64,000 nucleotides of DNA from an uncultured Bacteroidales bacterium (GTDB taxonomy: Bacteria > Bacteroidota > Bacteroidia > Bacteroidales > Paludibacteraceae): contig CAKVEC010000009.1 in the NCBI GenBank assembly GCA_934728255.1, positions 55,615 through 119,614 of the forward strand, in the 5' to 3' direction. Numbering within the stretch: the first letter of the stretch is position 1; every line of letters begins with the position of its first letter. A program made the translations under genes and the position numbers. Below, in pieces: positions 1 to 9,445 of this stretch. Under the pieces are notes generated by a model. It was not told the DNA's origin. It was given only the letters and a program-made list of their open reading frames with translations, and did not search any database.

Positions 1-1308
1 GAGGTGCATATGCTCTCGCCGGGGGCATTCAATGCCTTGCTTAAAACCTTGGAGGAACCGCCATCGTATGCGATCTTCATCTTGGCAACCACAGAGAAAC
101 ACAAGGTGCTACCTACCATCCTGAGCCGCTGCCAAGTGTACGATTTCTCGCGTATCACAATAGCCGACACGGTGGCACATTTGCAGAATGTGGCGGCAAA
201 AGAGGGTATCACCGTGAGTGAAGAGGCACTCAACGTGGTAGCGCAGAAAGCCGACGGAGGTATGCGTGATGCACTCAGTATCTTCGACCAGTTGGTTTCG
301 TTCTGCGGCAACGAGATAACCTACGAGCGCACTATCGAGGTCTTGAACGTACTGGATACAGAGTACTATTTCCGCTTGACAGACTGCGCCTTGCACAACG
401 ATGTGAGCGGCTCTTTGCTATTGCTCAACGAGGTGCTGCAGAAAGGCTTTGATGCCGGCAATTTCATTACGGGTTTTGCGCAGCACTTGCGCAATGTGCT
501 TGTCTCGAAAGACCCGCAGACGGTGTCGCTCCTCGAGACCTCGGACGCTATCCGGCAGCATTATGCACAGCAGGCGCAACAGTGTCCGCCGCTATGGATT
601 TTCCGTGCATTGGAAATTATCAACACCTGCGACATCAACTACCGCACGGCACGCAACAAACGCTTGACGGTGGAATTGGCATTGGTCAAATTGGCGGCTC
701 CTGTAGCGGCAGTCCCGCAAGCGCAGTCCGTACCTGCACAACCCCAGTCGGCACGTCCTGCAGCCCAACCCGCCCCGCAGGTACAGGCTTCCCGTCCTGC
801 TCCCGCTCCGCAACCTGCCCCGAAGCCTGCCCCCAAGGTAGCTCCGCAGATGCTCACTATCCCGCAAGTGCCGACGGCGGGCAGCGCACCAGTGCAGCCG
901 CAGGCGGCACAACCACAGCAGCAGGCTGCTCCTCAAACCAACCGTACCACCCCTTTTACGGCGGACCAATTCAATGACGCGTGGATTGGTCTGGGTACTC
1001 ATTTCGCAGAGGAACCGCGTCTGCAAAGCCTGATTGTGGACTATCGTCCTGTCTATGCGGGCAGTATGCCTATACGGGTGGAAATGCCTAACCCGTGGCA
1101 GTTGGACGAATTGAAAAGTCATCTGCAGGAGATTTATCGCCTGTTGCGTGATCGCCTGCAAAACGATACTATCACTTTTGAACTGACCTTGGCGCAGTAC
1201 TCTCGCACGCAGTTGGCATTCACTAATGAAGAGAAATACAAGGTAATGCTGGAGAAAAATGCGGCTTTGGCACAACTGAAAACGGACTTGGATTTACAAC
1301 TGGATTGA
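1..1308 (+). CDS. dnaX: DNA polymerase III subunit gamma/tau, C-terminal part (5' end outside window)
   Basis: Clamp-loader ATPase subunit that loads the sliding clamp and links polymerase cores at the replication fork. The reading frame is already open at base 1, with residues EVHMLSPGAFNALLKTLEEP from the Walker B/sensor region of the AAA+ domain, so the P-loop lies outside the window. The sensor 1 stretch FILATTEKHKVLP and the SRC arginine-finger motif (about residue 41) are present. A lid and helical collar follow, then a Pro/Ala/Gln-rich linker (about residues 235-320) and a C-terminal domain as in tau. The stop TGA at 1306-1308 overlaps the ATG of the next gene (TGATG), so the two are probably translationally coupled. 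I see no obvious slippery site for a gamma product. The identification is secure; only the start is missing. Confidence 0.95.
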   Translation, partial: EVHMLSPGAFNALLKTLEEPPSYAIFILATTEKHKVLPTILSRCQVYDFSRITIADTVAHLQNVAAKEGITVSEEALNVVAQKADGGMRDALSIFDQLVSFCGNEITYERTIEVLNVLDTEYYFRLTDCALHNDVSGSLLLLNEVLQKGFDAGNFITGFAQHLRNVLVSKDPQTVSLLETSDAIRQHYAQQAQQCPPLWIFRALEIINTCDINYRTARNKRLTVELALVKLAAPVAAVPQAQSVPAQPQSARPAAQPAPQVQASRPAPAPQPAPKPAPKVAPQMLTIPQVPTAGSAPVQPQAAQPQQQAAPQTNRTTPFTADQFNDAWIGLGTHFAEEPRLQSLIVDYRPVYAGSMPIRVEMPNPWQLDELKSHLQEIYRLLRDRLQNDTITFELTLAQYSRTQLAFTNEEKYKVMLEKNAALAQLKTDLDLQLD

Positions 1309-3014
1309 TGCAGTATGACCTGAAAAAATACCTGCCTACCACCCGCAAAGAGTTGGAACTGCGCGGCTGGGACGAAGTGGATGTTATCCTGTTCAGTGGC
1401 GATGCCTATATCGACCACCCGCAGTTCGGTGCTGCCGTCATAGGGCGTGTACTCGAAGCAGCGGGCTATCGGGTGGCACTCGTACCGCAGCCGGACTGGC
1501 GCGGAGATCACCGTGATTTTACCAAACTCGGGCGACCGCGACTGTTCTTTGGTATTACGGCAGGCTCTATGGATTCGATGGTGAACCACTACACCGCCGC
1601 CCGTCGCCGCCGCTCCGATGATGCCTACACCCCCGATGGCAAAGCGGGGATGCGACCCGACTACTGCACCATTACTTACGGCAAGATCCTCAAAAAGCAT
1701 TTTCCCGATGTGCCGGTAGTGATCGGCGGCATCGAGGCTTCTATGCGCCGCCTGACGCACTATGACTATTGGTCGGATCGCTTGATGCCCTCTATCCTGG
1801 TGGACTCGCAAGCCGACCTCCTTATCTATGGTATGGGCGAGCAGGCGATACTTGACATCGCCCGCAGGGGCATCTGCCATAATATCCCGCAAACGGCTTA
1901 TCTGACTGAACAACAGCCGCCTATCGACGAATATGCCATTCTCCTGCACAGCCACGAGGCGGCACTCAAGGACAAACGTTGCCACGCCGAGAATTTCCGT
2001 CTCATCGAGACCGAGAGCAACAAAATACATCAGCAGACCATTGTGCAACCCGTGGGCAAACGTTTCGTAGTAGTCAATCCGTCCTACGAACCGATGACCA
2101 CGGAGGAGTTGGACAGGATTTACGCTCTGCCTTTTCAATACCTCCCACACCCTAAATACAAGGACAAGCGCATACCTGCCTACGAGATGATCCGTTTCTC
2201 GGTCTGTATGCACCGCGGCTGCTTCGGCGGCTGCTCCTTCTGCACCATCTCGGCGCACCAGGGCAAGCAGATCACTTCCCGCTCCAAAGCGTCCATTCTG
2301 CGGCAGATAGAGCATTTGCAGACACTGCCCGATTGGAAAGGTGTGCTGAGCGACCTCGGCGGACCATCGGCGAATATGTACGGTATGCACGGCAAAGACC
2401 GCTCTTTGTGCGAGAAATGCGCCCGACCGAGTTGCCTGCAACCGCAAATCTGCAAAAACCTCAATCAAGATTTTCGCCCGCTGCTGGATATCTATCGTAC
2501 AGTGGACAAGTTGCCCTATATACGCCACGCTTTTGTCGGGTCGGGGGTGCGCTATGACCTGATGTCGGAGGAGTATGGGCGGCAACTCATCACCCGCCAC
2601 GTGAGCGGGCGGCTTAAAGTGGCACCCGAGCATACCTCACCCGATGTGCTTCACCTGATGCGCAAGCCTTCATGGGAGCATTTCCTACAATTCCGCGATT
2701 TCTTCTTGCGTATCAACGAGGAAGCGGGGATGCGGCAGCAACTGATTCCTTATTTTATCTCTTCTCACCCCGGTTGCACCAACCGTGATATGGCAAACCT
2801 CGCCGAGTGGACAAAGCGGATGCACTACCACCCCGAGCAGGTGCAGGATTTCACCCCAACGCCGATGACCCTCTCTACCACTATGTTCTATACAGGGCTC
2901 AATCCTTATACGATGAAACCCGTTTATGTGGCACGTACCGAGAAAGAGAAAAAACAGCAAAACCAATACTTCTTCTGGTGGAAAAATGAGAAAAAAATAT
3001 CACATAAATCCTGA
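1308..3014 (+). CDS. YgiQ family radical SAM protein
   Basis: Member of the YgiQ family (UPF0313), radical S-adenosylmethionine enzymes whose substrate is still unclear. An N-terminal B12-binding-like region (about residues 1-200, with VILFSGDAYIDHP and VVIGGIEASMRRLTHYDYW) precedes the radical SAM core. The cluster-binding cysteines are in CMHRGCFGGCSFC (about residue 303). A second cysteine group (CEKCARPSCLQPQIC) and the APEHTSPDVLHLMRKP segment are also typical of the family. The usual family length is near 570-600 residues, so this copy is full length. ATG at 1308 overlaps the dnaX stop; an in-frame TTG at 1305 is less likely. The 3' end overlaps the next gene by 29 bases. Confidence 0.93.
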   Translation: MQYDLKKYLPTTRKELELRGWDEVDVILFSGDAYIDHPQFGAAVIGRVLEAAGYRVALVPQPDWRGDHRDFTKLGRPRLFFGITAGSMDSMVNHYTAARRRRSDDAYTPDGKAGMRPDYCTITYGKILKKHFPDVPVVIGGIEASMRRLTHYDYWSDRLMPSILVDSQADLLIYGMGEQAILDIARRGICHNIPQTAYLTEQQPPIDEYAILLHSHEAALKDKRCHAENFRLIETESNKIHQQTIVQPVGKRFVVVNPSYEPMTTEELDRIYALPFQYLPHPKYKDKRIPAYEMIRFSVCMHRGCFGGCSFCTISAHQGKQITSRSKASILRQIEHLQTLPDWKGVLSDLGGPSANMYGMHGKDRSLCEKCARPSCLQPQICKNLNQDFRPLLDIYRTVDKLPYIRHAFVGSGVRYDLMSEEYGRQLITRHVSGRLKVAPEHTSPDVLHLMRKPSWEHFLQFRDFFLRINEEAGMRQQLIPYFISSHPGCTNRDMANLAEWTKRMHYHPEQVQDFTPTPMTLSTTMFYTGLNPYTMKPVYVARTEKEKKQQNQYFFWWKNEKKISHKS

Positions 3015-3951
3015 AACCCTTGCCTTGGAGCGCATTGAGCATGGTTTGCTCTACTGGTTGCGGCGGTCGGGATGGTATCTGATTGGCGGTATCTGTCTGG
3101 GTATTGCTTTCTTCCTGATATATTTTTATTTCTTTCCTTCGCCGCGCGAGGCGCAACTTAGTCAGAAAAACAAAAACCTCGAGGCGCAGGTGGAACTCCT
3201 CAGCAAGCAGGTTGAGCAGATGCAAGTGGTGATGCAAGACCTTAGTCAGCGCGATGAGAACCTCTATCGCGTCCTCTTTGGAGCAGAACCTATCCCGCTC
3301 AATGTCCGCACTGGAGCCACCCATCGTATCGCCTATTATGATTCTATCGCCAAGATGACCAACTCGCAGTTGGTGAGCGACTTGACACAGAAAGTGGATC
3401 TCCTGGAGAAGGCTATTTATACACAAGCACGCTCCTATGACGAACTCCTCGAACTGGCAAAAACGCAAGAGGTGCGTATGGAGAATATACCCGCTATTCA
3501 ACCCGTCCTCAATCAGAACCTTAAACGTGTGGCATCCGGCTATGGTGTCCGTATCGACCCTGTTTACCATGTGCGCCGATTCCACTCTGGTATGGACTTT
3601 ACCGCTCCTGTCGGCACCGATGTCTATGCCACTGGCAACGGGCAGGTGGAGTTTGTCGGATGGAAGCAAGGGTATGGCAACACGGTCATCGTAAACCATG
3701 GTTTCGGATATACCACACTCTATGCCCATCTGTATAAGTCTTTGGTGCGCACGGGGCAGAAAGTGAAGCGGAGTGATGTCATCGCCCTTGTCGGCAATAC
3801 GGGTAAATCTACAGGACCGCATCTCCATTACGAGGTGCGCTACCAGGACAAACCCGTTGACCCCCGCAATTTCTATTTCTATGACCTCTCGCCTGAGGAA
3901 TATGACCAGATGGTGCAACTCAGTAACAACTTCGGCGATATGCTCGACTAA
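2986..3951 (+). CDS. M23 family metallopeptidase (LytM domain), membrane-anchored
   Basis: Probable periplasmic peptidoglycan endopeptidase or regulator of one. The N terminus MRKKYHINPETLALERIEHG is followed by one membrane span (about residues 33-52), a coiled coil (about 60-105, SQKNKNLEAQVELLSKQVEQ) and a C-terminal LytM domain. Both zinc-site motifs are intact: HSGMDFTAPVG (HxxxD) and HLHYEV (HxH). The start at 2986 is chosen because the upstream in-frame ATG at 2926 would add 20 residues lying wholly inside the YgiQ gene, and MRKKYHINPETL fits the usual N terminus of Bacteroidota M23 proteins. It overlaps ygiQ by 29 bases in another frame and probably belongs to the same transcript. Confidence 0.92.
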   Translation: MRKKYHINPETLALERIEHGLLYWLRRSGWYLIGGICLGIAFFLIYFYFFPSPREAQLSQKNKNLEAQVELLSKQVEQMQVVMQDLSQRDENLYRVLFGAEPIPLNVRTGATHRIAYYDSIAKMTNSQLVSDLTQKVDLLEKAIYTQARSYDELLELAKTQEVRMENIPAIQPVLNQNLKRVASGYGVRIDPVYHVRRFHSGMDFTAPVGTDVYATGNGQVEFVGWKQGYGNTVIVNHGFGYTTLYAHLYKSLVRTGQKVKRSDVIALVGNTGKSTGPHLHYEVRYQDKPVDPRNFYFYDLSPEEYDQMVQLSNNFGDMLD

Positions 3952-4131
3952 TAGCAATTCATAATTCATAATTTCCCTGTGATTTCCAGGACCTTACCCT
4001 GTGGATAGCCCGGTTTCATTATGCATTGCAAAGTAAGGTGGATATAAGGAGGATAGGTCGAGAATAGGAGAAAAGAAATACCATACAATGCATGTTAATT
4101 GTTAATTTTTAATTGTTAATTATCCCACTGC

Positions 4132-4162
4132 TTGCATATTTCAAAAAAAAACAGTACCTTTG
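4132..4162 (+). promoter_or_regulatory. Bacteroidota-type promoter of tRNA-Pro
   Basis: TTG at 4132-4134, 20-base spacer, TACCTTTG at 4155-4162. This matches the Bacteroidota consensus (TTG, about 20 bases, TAnnTTTG). It is followed by GCACCCGCTTT, which recurs after the rrn promoter at the right edge of the window. Confidence 0.8.
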
Positions 4163-4188
4163 CACCCGCTTTTGAGATATAGAGCATT

Positions 4189-4263
4189 CGGGATATAGTT
4201 CAGCCCGGTTAGAATGCCTGCTTTGGGAGCAGGAGGTCGTGAGTTCGAATCTCGCTATCCCGA
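4189..4263 (+). tRNA. tRNA-Pro (anticodon TGG)
   Basis: A complete cloverleaf can be drawn. Acceptor CGGGATA (4189-4195) pairs with TATCCCG (4256-4262), with discriminator A at 4263. The anticodon stem CCTGC/GCAGG encloses the loop TTTGGGA, giving anticodon TGG at 4224-4226. The T-loop GTTCGAATC is present. CCA is not encoded. It is transcribed alone from its own promoter and followed by a terminator. Confidence 0.97.
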
Positions 4264-4280
4264 CTGGTTGAGTGGAGAAA

Positions 4281-4314
4281 AGCACGTTGCGTTTTTGCGT
4301 AGCGTGCTTTTTTT
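4281..4314 (+). terminator. Rho-independent terminator after tRNA-Pro
   Basis: AGCACG (4281-4286) pairs with CGTGCT (4303-4308) around a short loop and is followed directly by a run of T to 4314. Confidence 0.8.
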
Positions 4315-4434
4315 CTGGGCGTTGTGTAATATTCAACAGGCAAGTGCCAAGTTTGCGAAAATTGCACCAGGGTCCCCAAATGTCTGATTGATTTTTCTTT
4401 CCTCCCCCCCAAAAAAATATACAAATGTATGCAA

Positions 4435-4496
4435 TTCCTATACCTCCGTATAGCAATTACGTAGAAAAGACGTAGAAAGGACGTAGAAAGAATTGG
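4435..4496. repeat. 62-bp dispersed repeat, copy 1
   Basis: Identical over 62 bases to 63453-63514, same orientation. It starts TTCCTATACCTCCGTATAGC, which contains a small dyad, and ends in three 11-base units of the form ACGTAGAAARG (4459-4491). The rest of the 4315-4772 gap is AT-rich; I see no gene in it. Confidence 0.9.
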
Positions 4497-4772
4497 CTTT
4501 TCTTTATAGGATAAACCTGTTTTTTATACACTTTATGCACTATAGATGTTGTATAAATTGCATAAACATGGTTTTGATGCGGTTTCCCTAAGTGTAGGCC
4601 TCTTTTGGGGGCATAAAATGTATATTCGTAGTTGAAAAAAAACTTCTTAATAATCTCCTATAAATCCACTTTTTAGTATGTATGTGTAAATGTATATTTA
4701 TTGATAATCAGTTTGTTATGAGAAATATGTTGTAAAACATACCACTTTTAGCCCACATCAAGGCGAAATAGT

Positions 4773-4803
4773 TTGTTTATAGAATTTAATTGTAGTAATT
4801 TTG
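4773..4803 (+). promoter_or_regulatory. Promoter of the susC operon
   Basis: TTG at 4773-4775, exactly 20 bases, TAATTTTG at 4796-4803, leaving an untranslated leader of roughly 65 bases before the susC ATG. No other promoter of this form was seen up to the GH3 gene, so it may drive the whole locus. Confidence 0.8.
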
Positions 4804-4875
4804 CAACGGAAAAACTGAAGAATACATTCGCATCGTGAAAAATGTATCGAATTACAAACTAATTACTATAACAAC

Positions 4876-7800
4876 ATGAAACACAAACTACTTCTCTTTT
4901 TCGCATTATTGTTTGCCAATATGGCGGCAATGGCAGATGTGGTGGTCAGCGGTGTGGTTACCGACCGGCAGCAAGAGCCTGTCATTGGTGCCAGCGTACT
5001 GGAAAAAGGTACGGGCAATGGTACTGTAACCGATTTTGACGGTCGGTTCACGCTTAGCGTGAGCAGTGAGAAAGCCACGCTCGTTATCAGTTATGTAGGT
5101 ATGAAATCTACCGAGATTTCGGCACATACCAAGAGTCCTGTATCGATTGTTCTGCAAGATGATACCGAGGCATTGGACGAGGTGGTCGTTATCGGTTATG
5201 GTACCCAGAAGAAACGCGATGTAACCACTGCCATCTCGTCGGTTTCTACCGATGACATCGAGAAACTGCCTATCACCTCTGCCGCACAAGTTATGCAGGG
5301 TAAGGCAGCGGGTGTGACCGTGGTGAAGCCTAATGGTCAGCCGGGTGCAGGTATGGTTGTGCGCGTGCGCGGTACCACATCTATGAACGCTAGCAACGAC
5401 CCGCTTTACGTAGTGGACGGAGTGCCGATGACCAATATTGATTTCTTGGCGCCGAATGACATCGAGTCGATGCAGATCCTCAAAGACGCATCCTCCGCTG
5501 CCATATACGGTTCGCGTGCGGCTAATGGTGTGATTATGATTACCACCAAGGCTGGCAGCAAAAGCAAAGAGAGGATGAACGTGTCATTCTCTATGTACGG
5601 CGGTTGGACGCAGGTAACCAACCGTATGGAGAGCCTCAACTATGAGCAATATAAGGAGTATCTCGCCGACCTCGGTTCGACGGTGGTGCTGCCCGACGGC
5701 TTGAAGGACGAGACCAACTGGTTTGATGAGACCTACAAAACCGGTTCTACACAGAACTACCAGGTATCCGTCAATGGTAGTACCGACAAGGTGAACTACT
5801 ATATGTCCGGCGGATATGCGAATGAGGGGGGGGTAATCCAGACAACCAAATTCGCACGTTACAACTTCCGCACCGCGCTTGACGCTGAAATCACCAAGTG
5901 GCTGAACGTGGGCGGCAATGTAGCCTACGCCTACAGCGACAACGAAGGCACCATCTCCTCGGGTACGGGTGCCAACCGCGGCGGATTGGTTCTGTCGGTT
6001 ATCAACACACCGACATACGCGCCGATTTACGACCCCGAGAACCCGAACCATTACTATACCAATTTTTATGGCGTGAGCAATATCACGCACCCGCTGGAGA
6101 ATATTGAACGCTATAAGAATCAGCACGATAAACAGCATCGTCTTGTAGCCAGCGGCAAGGGTATCTTTACTCTGTATGATACCAAAAAGTTCAATCGTTC
6201 TGACAACTATACGCATTCGCTGAAATTCACTACCACCTTCACGGAAGACCTGAAGATGGTGAATTTCACCTCGTTCCTCGACCCCGACAAGACTTCGTGG
6301 GGACGTAACCAGTACGGTGAAGGAACCGATCGACGCACGTCCGATCTCGTAACGGTATGGGATAACGTACTGAGTTACAACACGCAACTCGGCAAGAACA
6401 ACCTCGATGTGATGCTCGGTTCGTCGTACACCCATTCGATGTACACGTATGCGAACATCCAAGGCAGCCACTATGCCGATGGTACGATCGAGACACTGAA
6501 TGCAGCCAACAAGATAGACCCGAGTGCCACCACCACTACCGCCAGCGAGTGGGCGATTATGTCCGCTTTCGCGCGTGTAAGTTACAACTATGATTCGCGT
6601 TACCTGCTTTCGGTTAACTTCCGTGCAGATGGTTCGTCGAAACTTGCACCCGGACACCGCTGGGGCTATTTCCCCTCGGCAAGCGCGGCATGGCGTATCT
6701 CGGGTGAGGAGTTTATGAAAGACGTTACTTGGATCGACGACCTCAAAATCCGTGGCGGCTGGGGACAGACCGGTAACCAGGCGGGTATCGGCGACTATGC
6801 CTACCTCGAGCGTTATAATATCAACCGCCAGAACTGGTGGGAGACGGGTAAAGAACACGCCGTACCGACCTACAGCCAGGCTTCGCTCCGCAATACCGAC
6901 CTCACATGGGAGACCACTTCGCAGACCAATGTCGGTTTGGATTGGACGTTGCTTCACAATCGTCTGACTTTCAATTTCGATTGGTACTACAAGAAAACCA
7001 CCAATATGCTGATGTGGGTTACTCTGCCTGCCGGTTCGGCTGCCGTATCATCGATACAGCGCAACGAGGGCGAGATGACCAATACGGGTGTGGAGTTCTC
7101 TATTACTTCGCATAACTTCGTGCGCAAGAACTTCCAATGGGACACCCAGTTCAATATCTCGCACAACAAGAACCGTCTCGATAAACTGGCTACCAGTCAG
7201 GTTTATTACGATGCCAAGGTAACCGATGTGCTGGCTGACTACTGCGTGCGCAACACACCGGGCATGCCGCTCGGCTCGTTCTATGGCTACAAAACGGGTG
7301 GGGTGGACCCCGAGACGGGCGAACTCATCTATTTGGATGTAAACGGCGATGGTGAGGTTACGGCTGCTGACCGCACCTACATCGGAGACCCTAACCCGGA
7401 TTTCACTTTTGGTATGACCAACACGTTCCGCTTCTATGGCGTAACCATCAGTTTCCTGCTCCAGGGTTCGTACGGCAACGACATCTTCAATGCCGGTCGT
7501 ATCGAGACCGAGGGTATGTACGATGCCAAGAACCAGTCGGTTCGCGTGCTCGACCGCTGGCGTCGTCCGGGTATGGAGACCTCTATCCCGAAAGCGGGCT
7601 TCGATATGAAGGTGAGCGACTACTTTGTGGAGGACGGTTCGTATATCCGTCTCAAAGACCTCACTATCGGCTATGAGTTCTCGGGCAAATGGATGCAAAA
7701 GATTGGTATGAGCCGTCTGCAACCCTATTTCTCCGCACAGAACCTGCTTACACTCACTCGCTACCTCGGTATGGACCCCGAAGTGAACCAAAACGGCAAT

Positions 7801-7881
7801 TCGGGTACGGTACAAGGGCTTGACTATGGTACCTATCCGCAAACCCGCAGTTTCGTACTCGGTATTAACATCGAATTCTAA
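4876..7881 (+). CDS. SusC/RagA-type TonB-linked outer membrane transporter
   Basis: Outer-membrane TonB-dependent channel that takes up oligosaccharides delivered by its SusD partner. A signal peptide (about residues 1-20, ending AAMADV) is followed by a carboxypeptidase-D-like regulatory domain (about 22-100: SGVVTDRQQEPVIGASV), a TonB box-like segment (EVVVIGYGTQKKRDVTTAIS), the plug (VRVRGTTSMN, PLYVVDGVPM, ILKDASSAAIYGSRAANGVI) and a 22-strand-type barrel to the C-terminal phenylalanine of GINIEF. At 1001 residues it is of normal size. It heads the polysaccharide utilization locus, 16 bases before susD. A run of eight G (5826-5833) lies in the barrel-coding part and would be a slippage-prone site. 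Confidence 0.97.
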   Translation: MKHKLLLFFALLFANMAAMADVVVSGVVTDRQQEPVIGASVLEKGTGNGTVTDFDGRFTLSVSSEKATLVISYVGMKSTEISAHTKSPVSIVLQDDTEALDEVVVIGYGTQKKRDVTTAISSVSTDDIEKLPITSAAQVMQGKAAGVTVVKPNGQPGAGMVVRVRGTTSMNASNDPLYVVDGVPMTNIDFLAPNDIESMQILKDASSAAIYGSRAANGVIMITTKAGSKSKERMNVSFSMYGGWTQVTNRMESLNYEQYKEYLADLGSTVVLPDGLKDETNWFDETYKTGSTQNYQVSVNGSTDKVNYYMSGGYANEGGVIQTTKFARYNFRTALDAEITKWLNVGGNVAYAYSDNEGTISSGTGANRGGLVLSVINTPTYAPIYDPENPNHYYTNFYGVSNITHPLENIERYKNQHDKQHRLVASGKGIFTLYDTKKFNRSDNYTHSLKFTTTFTEDLKMVNFTSFLDPDKTSWGRNQYGEGTDRRTSDLVTVWDNVLSYNTQLGKNNLDVMLGSSYTHSMYTYANIQGSHYADGTIETLNAANKIDPSATTTTASEWAIMSAFARVSYNYDSRYLLSVNFRADGSSKLAPGHRWGYFPSASAAWRISGEEFMKDVTWIDDLKIRGGWGQTGNQAGIGDYAYLERYNINRQNWWETGKEHAVPTYSQASLRNTDLTWETTSQTNVGLDWTLLHNRLTFNFDWYYKKTTNMLMWVTLPAGSAAVSSIQRNEGEMTNTGVEFSITSHNFVRKNFQWDTQFNISHNKNRLDKLATSQVYYDAKVTDVLADYCVRNTPGMPLGSFYGYKTGGVDPETGELIYLDVNGDGEVTAADRTYIGDPNPDFTFGMTNTFRFYGVTISFLLQGSYGNDIFNAGRIETEGMYDAKNQSVRVLDRWRRPGMETSIPKAGFDMKVSDYFVEDGSYIRLKDLTIGYEFSGKWMQKIGMSRLQPYFSAQNLLTLTRYLGMDPEVNQNGNSGTVQGLDYGTYPQTRSFVLGINIEF

Positions 7882-7897
7882 TTAGGAGACCCACAAT

Positions 7898-9424
7898 ATG
7901 AAAAAGTACATATATATAATAGGTGTAGCCCTCGCATCACTGGCTATGGCGGGGTGCGACCTCAATATCGAACCGATTTCTGACCAGTCGGAGTTGAACC
8001 TCGGTTCGTCAAACGCCGACACTGCACGCGTCAAATTCAAAGACCGTGCAGCAATACAGGCGGTCTATCAAAATCTCTATCAGTTGATGCGCGACCGTCA
8101 GGAGCACTGGTATGTTGATTATCTGCTCTTCGGTGAAGCCCGTACCGACAATGCGTATGCCGGTACTACAGGTGCCGAGGTGGTGCCTGTAGAAACCAAT
8201 GCCCTCGATGCTTCCAATAGCGATATTGCCCGCGACTGGGACCGCTATCTCGAAGACATTGCGCAGGCGAATGTGGTCATCACCAATATCGATAAGGTGG
8301 AAGACCCCTCGTTTACGCAGGAGGAGCGCAACCAATGGAAAGCCGAGGCAAAGATATTCCGTGGTATGATGCTCTTCGACCTTGCACACTGGTTCGGCAA
8401 TATCCCGCTCAACCTCACCGAAGCCCCCGACATCACGGCAGACAATATCGAGGAGGTTTATCCGATCTATTTCCCGAAACCCGTAACACAGGATTCGGCT
8501 TACCAACAGGTTATCAACGACCTTACAGAGGCTATCCCCTATGCACCCGCTATTGACAACAGCGATAAGACCCGCTTGAGTAAGACTGTTGCATATGCTC
8601 TCTTGGCAAAACTCTATGCCGAGAAAGGCGACTGGGAGAACGTGGTCAAATACTGTAACTTGGTCTTTGCTGACGGTATCACGTTGGAACCGAATTTCGC
8701 AGACCTGTGGGGCTATACGCCCGGCACGGGCGACAACGGAGGCGGTGGAGACGCTACCTTGCGCAACTCGCGCGAGACGATCCTCGAGGTGCAATATCCC
8801 GCGGGCAGCGGCAATTGGTGCACATGGATGTTCGGACGCGACCTGTCCAACTGGGACAACAATTTCTCGTGGGCGAAATGGATCACTCCGAGCCGCGACC
8901 TCATCGCTGCGTTCGATGCCGAGGGAGATACCTTGCGCCGTAACCAGACCATCGTCTATTACGACTGCGCATGGAGCAACTACTACCCTGCCAACCACTA
9001 TCCGTTTATGTACAAATGCCGCTCGGCATTCAATAGCATTATCAAACTGCGTGGTGCCGACCTGATGTTGCTCAAGGCGGAGGCTCTCGCTCACCGGGGC
9101 GACTTGAGCGGTGCGGCTGACCTTGTGAACGATGTGCGTCATCGTGCGAAACTCGGCGATGTGAAGACTGATGCCCTTGCAAGCACTGACGCTATGCTCG
9201 ATGCCATTCTGCATGAGCGCCGTTTGGAGTTGGCTCTCGAGGGGCAACGCCTCTTCGACCTCATCCGTTTCGGCAAACTGATGGATGTGATGAATGGTAT
9301 CAACAGCCGCGACGAGGGACGTCTGCCGCAGTCGCGTCCGTTTGTGGAGGCACACCGCTTGATGCCTATCCCGCAGACCGCACTGGACAAGAACTCCAAC
9401 CTCGAGCAGAACCCAGGCTACTAA
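7898..9424 (+). CDS. SusD/RagB family nutrient-binding outer membrane lipoprotein
   Basis: Surface glycan-binding lid that pairs with the SusC channel. It has a lipoprotein signal peptide with lipobox LAMAGC (cysteine near residue 20) and a SusD N-terminal region with tetratricopeptide-like helices (RAAIQAVYQNLYQLMRDRQ; EAKIFRGMMLFDLAHWFGN). The C-terminal SusD motif ERRLELALEGQRLFDLIRFG and the ending LMPIPQTALDKNSNLEQNPGY are characteristic of the family. Its 508 residues are typical. It lies 16 bases downstream of susC and 21 bases upstream of the next lipoprotein gene, so it is cotranscribed. Confidence 0.97.
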   Translation: MKKYIYIIGVALASLAMAGCDLNIEPISDQSELNLGSSNADTARVKFKDRAAIQAVYQNLYQLMRDRQEHWYVDYLLFGEARTDNAYAGTTGAEVVPVETNALDASNSDIARDWDRYLEDIAQANVVITNIDKVEDPSFTQEERNQWKAEAKIFRGMMLFDLAHWFGNIPLNLTEAPDITADNIEEVYPIYFPKPVTQDSAYQQVINDLTEAIPYAPAIDNSDKTRLSKTVAYALLAKLYAEKGDWENVVKYCNLVFADGITLEPNFADLWGYTPGTGDNGGGGDATLRNSRETILEVQYPAGSGNWCTWMFGRDLSNWDNNFSWAKWITPSRDLIAAFDAEGDTLRRNQTIVYYDCAWSNYYPANHYPFMYKCRSAFNSIIKLRGADLMLLKAEALAHRGDLSGAADLVNDVRHRAKLGDVKTDALASTDAMLDAILHERRLELALEGQRLFDLIRFGKLMDVMNGINSRDEGRLPQSRPFVEAHRLMPIPQTALDKNSNLEQNPGY

Positions 9425-9445
9425 TCAAAGGAAAGGAATAAGACA

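Noticed and set aside
1..1308. Programmed frameshift in dnaX giving a gamma form
   Set aside because: No A-rich slippery heptamer with a downstream stem was seen in the part of the gene present.
1134..2633. 499-residue minus-strand frame opposite the YgiQ gene
   Set aside because: It is antisense to a clear radical SAM protein and lacks recognisable motifs.
4109..4456. Open frame on the minus strand across the tRNA-Pro locus
   Set aside because: It reads through the tRNA antisense and its terminator; the protein sequence has no family features.
5584..6957. Long minus-strand open frames opposite susC (also 8009-9355 opposite susD, 13706-15196 opposite GH30)
   Set aside because: They are long because of the codon bias of the plus-strand genes; the translations are Arg/His/Val-rich with no domain pattern.
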